Shown piece by piece: positions 19,437-30,018 of a stretch of 64,000 bases of DNA. The notes under the pieces are model-generated. The model ran no database searches. It was not told where the DNA came from and was given only the letters and a program-made list of their open reading frames with translations. A program made the translations under genes and the position numbers. The number at the start of each line of letters is the position of its first letter. Within the stretch, counting starts at the first letter, position 1. The stretch lies in NCBI GenBank assembly GCA_004565275.1, contig SDOX01000145.1, forward strand, positions 255,071 to 319,070. Reading direction: 5' to 3'. Source of the stretch: Nannochloropsis salina CCMP1776 (Eukaryota; Sar; Eustigmatophyceae; Eustigmatales; Monodopsidaceae).

Positions 19437-20917
19437 TTCTCCTGCTCAATACGGAAAAAACAAAAACTTATAAGTATCATAGTAATTCATTACACCCGTT
19501 ACATTTAAGTCCAGCACATAGTGCTCTTGCACCTGGTAGCGCAGCTACAGGTGCTTCTGTTGCCTTAAAGTTGCGCAGTGAAATGGGGCTACTTAGCATC
19601 ATTTTACTGGGGTTGCTTTTGGACGAGGTTGTACAATTCTCCCCACGACGTCAAAACGGCCAGTAAATCTTAACTCGTAGAGTTATCCCAAATACTGTGG
19701 AGATTGTTCGTTTTACGAGATAGTCTTTTTTGCATATGGGCAATTTTTGGTCTGTTGGACCCGAGATGGGCCTCGGAGAGGATCGGGACGCTTGGTAGCG
19801 CGGGGGGGGGGCAAGAGAGGGCTTATGTCAACCGAAAATTATAGACACGACCCCCCCGCAGAAGAGAAAGTGCATGTCACGCATGTTTGATTAAATGTTA
19901 AGTGTGTGTGTGTGTGACTTTTTTGTTTTTTATTTCGTTGAATAAAATTATTGAGGTGCATTATGTTTTTCGTAACAATGCACCACGGCTTCTTAGAGAG
20001 TCAAGCCATTCCACTTGCCATGCGAGAAAGGCCCGTGTGAAGAAACGAAGGAAGGATGGATAGGGTGTCATTCTACTTCGTGAAGGCATGAAGTACACGC
20101 ATGTGTAGGAGCTGTCGCGGCCAGTTCGTGCACAGGCGGGGTCAATGAAGGGCGTAGTACGAGAGAGGGTGGGAGAGAACTTGAGGGCGTCCTGACTTCC
20201 CTCTCACGTTTCCCAGCGAGTCCCCTGTCCGTAGACAAACGGACGACAGCTTTGGCACCTTTCCGCTTATAGGATGTACCAAATGGTAAGTTGTGTGCTT
20301 ATGAGTGATGCGCAGTGCGACTGGTGCGCGTTGACGTGCAATAGGAATTCCGCCACTAAAATGTGCCGATCGGAGGGGAGGTTAAGCGCGTCCATAGCGC
20401 TATTTTTTTTTGCTTTACTGTGTAGCGTCGAAAATCATATGTTATTCATGCTGGGATTAAGTCAACTTCATCATGTCAAAATCCAAATTTTATGCACGTG
20501 GAAACTGCTGTGCTCCGTTCACAAGGCATCAACAAAATTCTTCCTGTCGCATACATTTGCCCATTTAAAAACTAATGTGCCTTATAAGACAGAAAATTGA
20601 AATTTCAACCGAAAACCAACCAAATCCATTGGAAATATTGATAAATTGAATTTCAGCATAAATTCACTTTTCTGTAGACGCATTTAGACTTGACAATCAT
20701 GCGCGTATTGTACATTCTGTTACAACGCTGTGCGACTCTCCTCGCCGGTAGCCCAGCGCTTTGAAAGGCGACGAGGACGACTATGATAAGATACATGCAG
20801 CCTCTCCCAGTATGGCAATCCACATTTTCACGAAGCAGCCGCACTTTGTACGGGAAATTTCCCACCCCCTTGAGGCGGCCAGACTTTCATTCGACACGGT
20901 GCATTTCTCGACGCCTT
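19437..20917. other. Intergenic with simple repeats, no supported gene
   Basis: About 1.5 kb containing a G10 run at 19802-19811 and a (GT)n run at 19902-19916. Short frames on both strands have no domain. It lies upstream of the AAAP permease (-) and downstream of the RecG fusion gene (-), so it should hold one promoter and one 3' UTR. Confidence 0.4.
19902..19916. repeat. (GT)n microsatellite
   Basis: About seven GT dinucleotides; a G10 run sits about 90 bases upstream. Confidence 0.8.
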
Positions 20918-23900
20918 TTACTTTGCCACCTTTGCCACCATCAAAGGTATTGGTAGCCTATCTTTAACCCCTTCAGAGACTCTCTCATCCCTCCAGCCCC
21001 CTAGTTCCAAGACATGTGCTGAACCCGCGCTTCGCCACTTCTTGTTTACAAATGGGTGTTTGAGGAGCGCCTCCAAACCCAGCACGTCGCCCTTGGCGCT
21101 GTGTGCATTTTGTAAGTCATCGCGCAACAGGTACCGGTACAGAGCTCCTTGACGAAAAGTATTGGGTTTGATCGGCAAACCATCCCCACTCCTTCGGGAC
21201 CAGATCTCGTCCCCCCGGAAGACGGCTAACGTGTCCATCATTCCCACTATCTGCGTCTCCTCCTTGAAAACCCGCTCATCGAGGTTCGATCGTCGGAGGT
21301 CGAACATAAGCATTTTATGGTCAAAGCCTGCGTTATGCGCCACTAAGACTACAGGTTTTCCTCCCCGCACTGCGTTCACCCACCGCAGAAAGTCTGGCCA
21401 TACCTCCTCAAAGCGGCGCGCCCGCTGCCGGAAAAGAAATTCATTGCTGATGCCTGTGATTTCAGTTATCTTCGCTGGGATCCAGAAGCCCGGATCCACG
21501 TACCCATTGAACAACAAACCGTCCTCGGGCTCGCCTCCACTAGCCAAGCCTGCAGCAGCCAGCTGATTTGCTTGTTCGTCATCCTCTCCCCCCCCCCAGT
21601 CCGAAGGTGAAAGGACCTTCGCGGCCAGTTGAATGATACGCTCTGACTCCGCCCTGAGCCCCGTGGTCTCTGTGTCAAAGATGATAAATGTAACGTCCTC
21701 CGCTTCCAGGTCGATGGAAACCCGCGGAATGGGAAGGTCGTCGATCGAAAAGCGTGTGCTCAATACGGGCTCCGTCCCGGGCATCAGGGTCAGCTCTCCT
21801 CCCTCAATCTCTTCGTCTCCAGATGACGGCGGAGGCGTGCTGATCTCGAAGCGATCTCCGTACGTGACAGTTGTCCATCCCGGGGGTAAGTCAGAAATGG
21901 AAGACGGTGCGGGGGCGGTGCACGCGTTAGCAATGGGCGCCGATTTCGATTTTTGCAAAGAAGTAGGTGGCTTCTTCTTGGACACGCCTCCCATGGAGAG
22001 CTTCATGGATGATGAGGGGCTTGCAGTGGATTCGAGTAAAGAATTGTTCTTAGACTGAGTGCTAACTTTGCTGCTGCTACTGCTACTGCTGCTAGATGGC
22101 CGTGACTCCTTCTGAATGTTTTCCCCCGACGAAGAGGGTTTCGCTTCAAAAATCCGTAGGAGCGTTTCGACGCCTTCGTACTCCAAAATATTTCCATGTG
22201 CTACTGCTTCCACCGTACACCCTTCTTCCCGCCGCACGACCGAATCAGCGTGGGCCCGGGCAACCTGGTTGGCCTCGTCCAAGAGCCCCTCATGTTTAGC
22301 CAGGTCCACTAGACGGAACCCCTTGTGACCCGACTGCCGATTTCCTAAAACTTCTCCTGGACCCCGAAGCTTAAGATCTTGCTCAGCTATCTCAAACCCA
22401 TCGACGGTCTTTTTCAGTGTCAGGAGACGCTGCAGGGCCTTCTCTTTGTTGGGACTGGTGTCGTCATAAGCTAACACACAGTGACACTCGGTGAGCTGGT
22501 CCATAGCCTTACGATCTGCCTTGGCTGAGACAGCGTACCCGCGGCCTATCCGGCCCCGGAGCTGATGCAATTGGGAGAGACCGAAGTACTCGGCGTGCTC
22601 CACGATACAGACCGTAGCATCCGGCACATCCACCCCCACCTCCACCACTGACGTCGACACCAGCACCCTCGTCACACCCGCACTGAAGTCTCGAAGCGCC
22701 TGCAACTTGCTCTCGGAATCCATGCGCCCATGCACCATTCCAACTAGCTCCTCTCCCAGTAGTTCGACCATCGCCTGGTGTCTTTGCGTCACGGAGGTGA
22801 TTTTCACACACTCCTCTCCCGCTTCCCCTCTTTTCTCCTCCCCCTCCTCCGTCCTATCTTTATCCGAGGATCGTTTCTCCTCGATACACGGCAGCACCCA
22901 AAACACCTTTTCCCCTGAATTCTCGAGGATCTTTTTTCGTAGACGCTCAGCGATTTGCACCAAGCTCGTCAGTGGAAAGATGGACGTGGTCACCTGGACG
23001 TCCCTTGCTGGGGCCTCGTCCAACCGACTCACCTCCATGTCCCCGTAGTTTGTCAGAAGTAATGTCCGAGGTATCGGTGTTGCGCTCATGTAGAGCACGT
23101 TGGTGTCGTTGGAGAGCTTCTCTCGCTGCCTCACCCCGAAGCGATGCTCCTCATCGATGACAGTCAGGCCCAGGTCTCGGAACACAACCTCGTCACTCAG
23201 TAAGGAGTGGGTGCCGATGAGGATATCTATCTCGCCGCGCCGCAGCTCCTCTAGCAGGGCTTTTCTTGCTTTGCCTCTTTTCGAATTGCTCGTCAGGACT
23301 TCGATCCGCAGAGGCCGCCACGCCCCCTCCCCCTCCTCACTCCCACCCAACCTCTGAGCATCATCGCCAGGCCTCGAGCCAGACTGGGACCCACCGTCCG
23401 TATGCGCGCTGATCCCTCTCGTCTCCTCCACAGCCTCCATTTCGCGTACTTGGACCTTCAAGCCTCTGGAGAGCTCCTGTAGCGTGTCTTTGTGCTGGAA
23501 GGCCAGGATCTCCGTGGGAGCCAGCATGGCCGCCTGCCACCCGCCCTCGATCGCGCGGAGCATGCCCAGCAAGGCACACAGGGTCTTTCCGGTTCCCACA
23601 TCCCCTTGCAAGAGGCGTACCATTCGTCCGTGTTTGGAAGCCATGTCCGCCCAAATCTCGTTGACTGTGCGTTTCTGCCCCGCGGTCATTTGGAAGGGTA
23701 ACTGCTGGATCAAGGGCCCCGTCAGGTGGCCGTCTCCGCCCACTGCGCAGACAAGGCTGGAGGATGTAGACGAGAACGATGATGCGAGTGCACTGCTAGC
23801 CGCTGTGACGGCATTTTTCCGCTCTACCGCCCTACGCAAGGCGGTCGGCAGCTGAGTGGCAAGGAGCTCGTCGAAGGCCAATCGTTGCCGGGCTTTGCTG

Positions 23901-25195
23901 CTCGCGTGCACGTCCTCCACGCACGAGGGATTGTGGACCCGGAGCAGCGCCTCGTGGAAGGTTGGCCAGCACTTGTCCTCGCGAAAGCTGTCCTTGAGCC
24001 AGTCGGAAAACAGGGGCTGAGGGTGACCCGCCGTGGCAGGAGGGGCAAGCGAAGCAGGCGCAGGGGCGGGCTGGAGGGTCCGCAGCGCCTCTCGCAGGAA
24101 GTCCCGGAGCTTGTTGGCGTTCAGCCCCTGGGTCAGGCGATAGATGGGCTCCACCGTCACATTATCGCGGCGCTGTCCGTCCATCTTGACGGCCTCCGGA
24201 TGGGACATGCACAGGCTCTTGTCTCCGTATTTGGCTCTGGCCACCTTGCCCTGGAGTCGGTGCACGCTTCCTTCCTGGAACCGCCGGAGGTAAAAGTGAC
24301 GCAGGTCGCGCTTGTAGAGGAAGAAGAGGAGGTCGAGAGGGGAGCCCTCCGAGTCCAGGCAGTGGATGGTCAGGGGCCGGCGGCCCTCAGCCTCCGTGTG
24401 CCCGACCACACGGACCGCCACCGAGGCCGTGTCCCCCTCCTGGAGGTCGCGGACGAGCTTGACCTGACCCCAGTCCAAGACGCCGACGGGCAGGTGGAAG
24501 AGGAGGTCGAGCACCGTGTGAATGCCCATCCTTCCCAAGGACTCGGCGGCCGCGGGGCCGACCCCTTTGATGGTCGCCACGTTCTCGAACAGTGCGTGCA
24601 CTGCAGGGGCGTGACGACAGGCAGGCGTGGACGGCAAGAGGGGAGGGGAGGTCAGAGAAAGGCCAGGTCTGCGTTGACGACGTCGAGGTTGCTGCGGCGG
24701 ATCCACATGCTGGTGGGCAGATGTCCGCGAGGGTGAGAGGACCGGATAGGTCGATCGTGTCTGGGAAGATGCGGTGGAAAAGGAAGCTTGGGGAGAGGCG
24801 GCCGTCATGTCGCCGGGCACATGAATGGGGGACACGCACCCCTTTATTCGCCGTGGGGTCGATGGCGGCAGGAAAGCTGGGCGAGGCCTTACGGAAATGA
24901 AGCACAAGGCTCCTGAAACTTGGTGGTAAGCCCGGCGAAGGTATCCCCCTTTGCCGCTACTACGAAGTATAAGCGTCATGAGGTCATTGCGAGAGTGCAC
25001 AGACAGTTGTGCATTACCAAGGGACAGCCATCTACTGCCTGCAGCCACACTTATACCGTAAGGCATGTGTGCTCGCAGGAAAGGGGCCAGGATGAAGAGG
25101 AGAAGAACCCTCGCCAGAAGCCTCTTTCTTGCTGGAAAGAAACAAGAGCTCGAGCAGCTGGGACGAAGCGTTCCCCTGCGTAATGCAACCACCAT
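20918..25195 (-). CDS. RecG-like branch-migration helicase fused to a DEDDh 3'-5' exonuclease, organelle-targeted
   Basis: Single open frame of 1425 aa starting at an ATG. Residues 1-60 are basic then hydrophobic ([15 protein letters not shown]), fitting an organelle-targeting leader. RecG homology begins near residue 205 with the HhH-containing wedge domain ([17 protein letters not shown], then an OB fold). The helicase core has Walker A GDVGTGKT (near 531), [15 protein letters not shown] (near 681), [29 protein letters not shown] and the motif VI region [11 protein letters not shown]. After a Ser-rich linker (about 1045-1165) comes a DnaQ-like exonuclease: FDTETTGL (DxE, near 1171), [11 protein letters not shown] (second Asp), and [12 protein letters not shown] (His and last Asp, near 1365), which completes the DEDDh set. 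RecG remodels stalled forks and R-loops, and DnaQ-type exonucleases trim 3' ends. Bacterial RecG is about 690 aa and lacks the nuclease. Both catalytic motif sets look intact. Confidence 0.9.
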   Translation of the reverse strand: MVVALRRGTLRPSCSSSCFFPARKRLLARVLLLFILAPFLRAHMPYGISVAAGSRWLSLGNAQLSVHSRNDLMTLILRSSGKGGYLRRAYHQVSGALCFISVRPRPAFLPPSTPRRIKGCVSPIHVPGDMTAASPQASFSTASSQTRSTYPVLSPSRTSAHQHVDPPQQPRRRQRRPGLSLTSPPLLPSTPACRHAPAVHALFENVATIKGVGPAAAESLGRMGIHTVLDLLFHLPVGVLDWGQVKLVRDLQEGDTASVAVRVVGHTEAEGRRPLTIHCLDSEGSPLDLLFFLYKRDLRHFYLRRFQEGSVHRLQGKVARAKYGDKSLCMSHPEAVKMDGQRRDNVTVEPIYRLTQGLNANKLRDFLREALRTLQPAPAPASLAPPATAGHPQPLFSDWLKDSFREDKCWPTFHEALLRVHNPSCVEDVHASSKARQRLAFDELLATQLPTALRRAVERKNAVTAASSALASSFSSTSSSLVCAVGGDGHLTGPLIQQLPFQMTAGQKRTVNEIWADMASKHGRMVRLLQGDVGTGKTLCALLGMLRAIEGGWQAAMLAPTEILAFQHKDTLQELSRGLKVQVREMEAVEETRGISAHTDGGSQSGSRPGDDAQRLGGSEEGEGAWRPLRIEVLTSNSKRGKARKALLEELRRGEIDILIGTHSLLSDEVVFRDLGLTVIDEEHRFGVRQREKLSNDTNVLYMSATPIPRTLLLTNYGDMEVSRLDEAPARDVQVTTSIFPLTSLVQIAERLRKKILENSGEKVFWVLPCIEEKRSSDKDRTEEGEEKRGEAGEECVKITSVTQRHQAMVELLGEELVGMVHGRMDSESKLQALRDFSAGVTRVLVSTSVVEVGVDVPDATVCIVEHAEYFGLSQLHQLRGRIGRGYAVSAKADRKAMDQLTECHCVLAYDDTSPNKEKALQRLLTLKKTVDGFEIAEQDLKLRGPGEVLGNRQSGHKGFRLVDLAKHEGLLDEANQVARAHADSVVRREEGCTVEAVAHGNILEYEGVETLLRIFEAKPSSSGENIQKESRPSSSSSSSSSKVSTQSKNNSLLESTASPSSSMKLSMGGVSKKKPPTSLQKSKSAPIANACTAPAPSSISDLPPGWTTVTYGDRFEISTPPPSSGDEEIEGGELTLMPGTEPVLSTRFSIDDLPIPRVSIDLEAEDVTFIIFDTETTGLRAESERIIQLAAKVLSPSDWGGGEDDEQANQLAAAGLASGGEPEDGLLFNGYVDPGFWIPAKITEITGISNEFLFRQRARRFEEVWPDFLRWVNAVRGGKPVVLVAHNAGFDHKMLMFDLRRSNLDERVFKEETQIVGMMDTLAVFRGDEIWSRRSGDGLPIKPNTFRQGALYRYLLRDDLQNAHSAKGDVLGLEALLKHPFVNKKWRSAGSAHVLELGGWRDERVSEGVKDRLPIPLMVAKVAK

Positions 25196-25724
25196 AAAAA
25201 TGGATCGAATTTATTTCTAGGAAGATGCCTAGTGCTTGTGGCGAAAGTCTAGCCAGGCAGAACTTTGTTCCATTTGATGGATTCCTGTGCTTGAATAAGA
25301 GAGGGTTGAAGAAGAAAAGCGAAGAAAACTAGATACTGAGAAACGAGATTGGCAATCGATTCCCGGCACCAGGCTTTGCAGGTTAAAATTCCCCACATAC
25401 GGGAGGTTGAGACGTCTGCAACGAAAAAAATAAGAGACGAGCGCGATTAAGGCCCGGCAAGGCAGACAAGAGCGAGCAGCGATCACGACCACCACAAGCG
25501 TGCGGGCGGCTAACGTGCCGGCAAGTAGAGCATGACGGAGGCTTCCATAGGCAGGCTATAGGCTCCGGTCCAAGTGGACAGGTGTGAGGGACCGGATGAT
25601 TTCACCCTTGTCGAGGTGCGAGACTGACTTCCCGTAGAAAAAGGATTGAGAAAACGAGCAAGGACTGAGGGGTCACTTGGTGCGTGCTTTGTAAACGCTA
25701 TCGTCCCCTTCGTTATCGTGATGG
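25196..25724. other. Intergenic upstream of RecG fusion and tRNA-Glu
   Basis: No supported coding frame. It should hold the promoter of the minus-strand RecG fusion gene and the 5' flank of the tRNA gene. Confidence 0.4.
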
Positions 25725-25797
25725 TCCCGATTAGTCTACGCGGTTAGGATGGCTGACTCTCACTCAGCAGAACTGGGTTCGACTCCCAGATCGGGAG
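25725..25797 (+). tRNA. tRNA-Glu (anticodon CTC)
   Basis: Complete cloverleaf. The acceptor stem TCCCGAT (25725-25731) pairs with ATCGGGA (25790-25796). The anticodon stem GCTGA/TCAGC encloses the loop CTCTCAC, with anticodon CTC at 25759-25761 reading GAG. The T arm CTGGG/CCCAG encloses TTCGACT. The D arm contains the B8/A-box-like GGTTAGGAT. No intron. The discriminator is G rather than the more common A. It carries the internal A and B boxes of a Pol III gene. Confidence 0.97.
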
Positions 25798-25826
25798 ATG
25801 TGCAAACACCTCTCGCTCCATCCTCC

Positions 25827-25832
25827 TTTTTT
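25827..25832 (+). terminator. Pol III T-run after tRNA-Glu
   Basis: A run of six T starts about 30 bases after the tRNA 3' end, as expected for a Pol III terminator. Confidence 0.7.
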
Positions 25833-26848
25833 GTTTCGAACCCTGCACTCTTTCCGACTTTTAAGTCCGATAAAATCTCGTCGTGTGTGCAGAATTTGAG
25901 CTTCCTTACCCCCTATACGAAGCCCGGTGCCTTTTTTGTTGGCTTAATCGGCTGCGAACCCCGGGTTTCGACCTCCCCCTCTCGTCCAGACCCTCTTCGT
26001 TTCCCTTTGTTAAGAATCGAGTGAATCAGCATAAAGATCCAATCAATCAACGCTTACAATGGGACTTAAATTTTGTGTTGCCGAAGTGGCGAATGGTACT
26101 GTGGGTTCTACACTTTTATTCGTCAAATTGCTGGCCCATATTTCTTCCTAGAAGGTTATGCCAACCATTCTGTCAATTAGTTCCTACCAAAAACCATAGA
26201 TCGCGAACTTCATTCGTCATCTGTGTTATGAAGGATCTTGTATCGGACGCGTTACTTTTGCTGTTGAGCCATCATTGTTATGGGCCACTTCACATACTTT
26301 GTGCTTAATATCCCGCCTGACACACTTGGGATCGGGTCGTTTTTCATGTGCTTCTTTTCCTCGTAAATGACTTCTTCAGTTGCTCTCATTTCTGGAGTTT
26401 TGCTCACTTTGCTGTTTCCAATAACATATAGCATTTAATGACAGCTTCGCGGGTCAACTGTAATGAAACGAATAAAGCTTAAGGACGAGCAATTGACGTC
26501 AAATAGAGCTGTTCCTTGTGCTTCCATTCAACTGCACCCATTCAACTGCACTGTATATGAGCAACAACATAAACCTAGAAATGCTTTAGCTGTACCTAAA
26601 TTTCAATTTATATTTCGCCGATAATCACCTGGAGCAGCCCTGACTTGATCAGATCAACAATCTGATGCTGCGTTCAAACAGGACCTCACAACAGTGTGCG
26701 GCGCGCAATGACAAAGGTTTTCGTGAAAAGATTCCCTTGCTGAAGCATTTATTTAGTTTACATCTGTATCTCCGCACTCGCATGTTGAAACTTATTTCAC
26801 GATACAGAAACACGCAAACAGTCAGACTGATAGACCGCCGATCTCGGA
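25833..26848. other. Intergenic, no supported gene
   Basis: About 1 kb, AT-rich. A plus-strand frame at 25883-26308 has protein-like length but no domain and no conserved-looking segment. The right end should hold the 3' UTR of the minus-strand papain-like gene. Confidence 0.35.
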
Positions 26849-27629
26849 TTATTGCAACTCGGTCCTCTTCCATATGATTTCGCTCCGCATTGATATATCA
26901 TCAGCAAGAAGAAAGGATACCATTTTTTGTGTAAAGGTGTGGCAGTTATTATCCAAAAGGTGGAGTTCCGCGTCGTACGTAGAACAAAAATCACGAATGT
27001 CATCCAATCTTCGCCTACAAATTCCTTGAAAAGCAAGTGATTGGGGAGCCGAGTTGATTGCCTGTAGGATCAAGCCATATATGATGTACAGTCTTAGAAA
27101 GACTATCAGACATTTGAAGGTGCAAGGATGGCAGACATTGCGATTGAAAAAATATTACCTTTTCTCGAATAATTCCGGGTACTCGTTCACCCCAAAGTAA
27201 GCTTCGGGCGGTCCGAACATCCGTCGGAGCGGCAGGAATGAAGTCAAATAGTATGTGCTGTGAAGAGACAGCGACAGAAGTGCTCTGTGGTCTTTTTGGG
27301 ACGTCATCTGACGTTGTCATGGTACTGACCACTACCGCAGTGTGCAGCTTGGGGGCCCACTTTGGCCATCCTATGAGTGGATATCGAGCTACACTCACAT
27401 AATTGATCGACGGCACATCTTTTACTTGAACATCATTGGATGCTATGCGAGTTGAAGATGCTGATTGGGATGGGCGCAAAAATGCTGAAGCACACCGGCC
27501 TTGAGTGTGTTGGCAGGTTGTGACGCTGATACCGGCCAAGGCGACGTAGACGAACAGAAAAACCGCGCAAGCAACAAATCTCGTCATGATCCTTAGTAAG
27601 TGTAGGATAACTTTGAAAGATATTTCCAT
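26849..27629 (-). CDS. Plastid-targeted permuted papain-like (LRAT/PPPDE/NlpC-P60-like) protein of unknown function
   Basis: Two exons, 27629-27159 and 27061-26849, about 227 aa. The intron 27158-27062 has GTAATA and CTACAG borders, and the joined frame is phase 0. A start at the internal ATG (27587, MTRFVACAVFLFVYVAL) is equally likely. The hydrophobic signal peptide is followed by GRCASAFLRPSQ, a close match to the ASAFAP cleavage motif of heterokont plastid proteins. The mature part has a His in KLHTAVVVSTM, then HILFDFIPAAPTDVRTARSL, and near the end LLDNNCHTFTQKMVSFLL. The His-first, Cys-later order and the NNCHTF context resemble the circularly permuted papain-like fold of LRAT, PPPDE and DUF778/TMEM222 proteins. 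Substrate unknown; a thiol hydrolase or acyltransferase role is inference. It is divergent from the ELO gene across about 167 bases. Confidence 0.65.
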
Positions 27630-27796
27630 TTTGCATTGGCTTTTAGAATTAATTGCGGCATCATGCGCGGAAGCTAGTCATCCTGGACCGGGGGGCGGGA
27701 GGTTATTGAAGTGAGAGAGGTCCGAGCCCGAGTGCCGACCCCGTCGTGTTGACAAACATAATTTTAGGGGCCTGGTATCCGCATCATACCGATAAT
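27630..27796. promoter_or_regulatory. Short bidirectional promoter region
   Basis: Only 167 bases separate the starts of the minus-strand papain-like gene and the plus-strand elongase gene, so both promoters must share this space or extend into the transcripts. A G-rich element GGGGGGCGGGAGG occurs near 27690. No TATA box is evident. Confidence 0.55.
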
Positions 27797-29465
27797 ATGA
27801 CCCATACATCTGCTCACAGGGTAGGTCTTTCAGCTCTCTTGCAGTACCTTGAGCGCCGTCGGGAAAACTTCCATTGTAGCGCTTCGCAGCTCGACGACTC
27901 CATCACAGAGATGATTCCTCTCCTTCCTATTGCCCTTGGGGGAGTGCTTGCTGCACCATTTATGGGAACCCTTTACAGGCGTGCTACAGAGAGCTTGCAT
28001 ATCGCCCAAATCGCATACGAACATCGTATAACTGGGGGTCTCCAGCCTACGACACCTTTAATAAATCTCTTCGTTGTCGAGAACCAAGAGCAACTTTTGG
28101 TTTGGATGAACCTGGGATACCTCGTTCTTACGTGCGGTCTATACGCTCACATGCGACGTCGGGAGAAAGCGCATCAACTTAAGCAAGTTTTGACTGTATA
28201 CAATCTCATTAATGTTGTGGTCTCATCCTACGTGTCGGCTTCCATCCTCAAATACAAATTGTTTCCCTCCTTGCTGAATGCACCGCTTCCTCAGCATGCG
28301 CACTCGCATTCACCACCATTTATTGCGACATCATTTATTTGCAACCAGCTACCTCTCGGAGACCCGGGTCTAGCGTCTGTCTTTGCTGTGTACTATCTTC
28401 AAAAGGTGCGTCAAACACGGAACAAAAACTTTTATACAGGTGTACCACGAGTACCACAGTTTATATGGGTCTTATGGCTTACCCTTGTGCGGCTCATTCA
28501 CTTTTGGGTTATATGCGCTGTATTTTCAAATTCGTCTGCAGAAATCCTGCTCACTCAGAACAAGACCTGACACTTCTTTCATCACCTTCAACATCGTCCT
28601 GCATATCTCCCCTTCCCCCCCCAAACACCCATAGTACTTTGAATTCCTGGACACGTACTTCTTCATCTTGCGACGCTCGTTTCGGCAAGTCACCTTTCTC
28701 CACCTCTTCCATCATACCTCCATCACCGTGATAGTCGGCTCTCTTATGCCCTTCGATTTTGGGGGAGACATGTACTTTCCAATCCTTGTCAACAGCCTCT
28801 GCCACGTGGCCGTCTACCTTCACTACTTCTGTACTTGCCTAGGCCTCAATCCCTGGTGGTCCCCTCATCTTGCCACCCTCCAGGTCGCCCAGTTTGCCGC
28901 CATTTTCCTCCAGAGCCTCTTGGCGTTCTACGAAGGGCCCCGGTGCGGTTCGCCTGACTTCAGCAAGATCTTGATGATGGTCTATACGGGTTCCATGCTC
29001 GTCTTGTTCTCGGATTTCTTTTTCAAGCGCTACATCCTGCGCCAGCCAGCGTACGACATGTGCGGTGTCATGAAAAATGACCCCGCAGAGGCGGGGCTTT
29101 CAACCTTGAGCTATGTAGGCAGTGTGCGGCTCGGACCAGACGGCTCGGCTGTTGTGTGTCTACCTCGACATTTTCGTGAAGGCCTCTCTTCCCCCCTGTA
29201 TGTCTATCACCTAACGCCAGTAGGCTCACCGATGCCAAACCTTTACGTGTCTCGAGAGGTGCTTTGGGGGAGCGGAATTAGCGACGGGGAGATAAACTGT
29301 AAGAGAGGCGATAGAACCAGCAGTGAAGGTGTTGTCTTGATGGAGCAGGTGGTGCAGCGGGCTGGCGGGAGTTATTCTTTCGTCGTACGCGGAGGGAGGC
29401 CTAAGGGGCTGGTGTCCTGGACCGTATGTTGCGTCGTAGGCGATGAGGCCATTCGGCAACATTGA
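27797..29465 (+). CDS. ELO-family fatty-acid elongase with an extra bacterial-type C-terminal domain
   Basis: Two exons, 27797-28405 and 28635-29465 (479 aa); the intron 28406-28634 has GTGCGT and CCCATAG borders. ELO proteins are ER 3-ketoacyl-CoA synthases that extend fatty acids by two carbons. Family signs are NLFVVENQEQLL early, the junction YYLQK then YFEFLDTYFFILRRSF, and the catalytic His box FLHLFHHTS (HxxHH), plus about seven hydrophobic helices. The ELO part ends with FFFKRYILRQP near residue 335. The same uninterrupted frame continues for about 120 aa with GSVRLGPDGSAVVCLPRHFR, YVYHLTPVGSPMPNLYVSRE, FVVRGGRPKG and LVSWTVCCV. This resembles a beta-rich domain I recall from bacterial surface and phage-like proteins, with a roughly 30-aa charged insert. 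Such a tail is not part of known ELO proteins as far as I know. Chain-length specificity is not decidable. Confidence 0.85.
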
Positions 29466-30018
29466 AAAAATAAACCAAATGTGTCGCACTGAAACAAAAT
29501 TGTAAGTTCAAGTGTGCTTCATTAATACAAGAAGTGTATGACCCACCATTGCACGGTTCTCAGAACGAAAAAGGCTCCGTTTATACGGCGTCTTGTACAG
29601 CAAAATATAATGGGAATGCACAGATGAGTGTAAGATATTTTTCCTAAGAATCAAAGCCGTTGAGTAAGTGCGCATACATGCAAGCAATTGTACACTCTCG
29701 TTGACAAAAAACAGGCGGCATGGAAAGAGCGGCATCAATATTTTTTACATTCCTTCTGTGCACCTTTGTTACCACTATAATAGCTTCATCGTATGACGTA
29801 TGCACATTTCAGCGTCAGTATCTTATCTTCTCGTTCAGAGTCTCACAATTGTGTCAGACCTAGCGGTGCAACTGTAGGCGAGGTCTATTCTTACCGGCTT
29901 ACTTGACAATCATGGAATGAGCTGATGAGAAAGTATATCTTGTGACCTGCAGACAGTAGTGAAAGGCATTGTGTTCCACTTTCCTTGATGTACCTCTTTG
30001 ATAAGCTATATACACGCG
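29466..30018. other. Convergent 3' region
   Basis: This gap separates the elongase (+) and the PAS/GAF gene (-), which end towards each other. An AATAAA signal lies directly after the elongase stop (about 29468-29474). No gene is supported. Confidence 0.45.

Noticed and set aside
19961-20270. Possible small RNA gene near the GT repeat
   Set aside because: No recognisable snRNA, SRP or snoRNA motif or closed secondary structure could be made out by eye.
21850-21900. WW-domain-like LPPGW start in the RecG-exonuclease linker
   Set aside because: Only the first Trp context is present; the second Trp and the rest of the fold are missing.
23885-24736. 283-codon plus-strand frame opposite the RecG gene
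   Set aside because: Antisense shadow; the minus strand carries conserved RecG motifs throughout.
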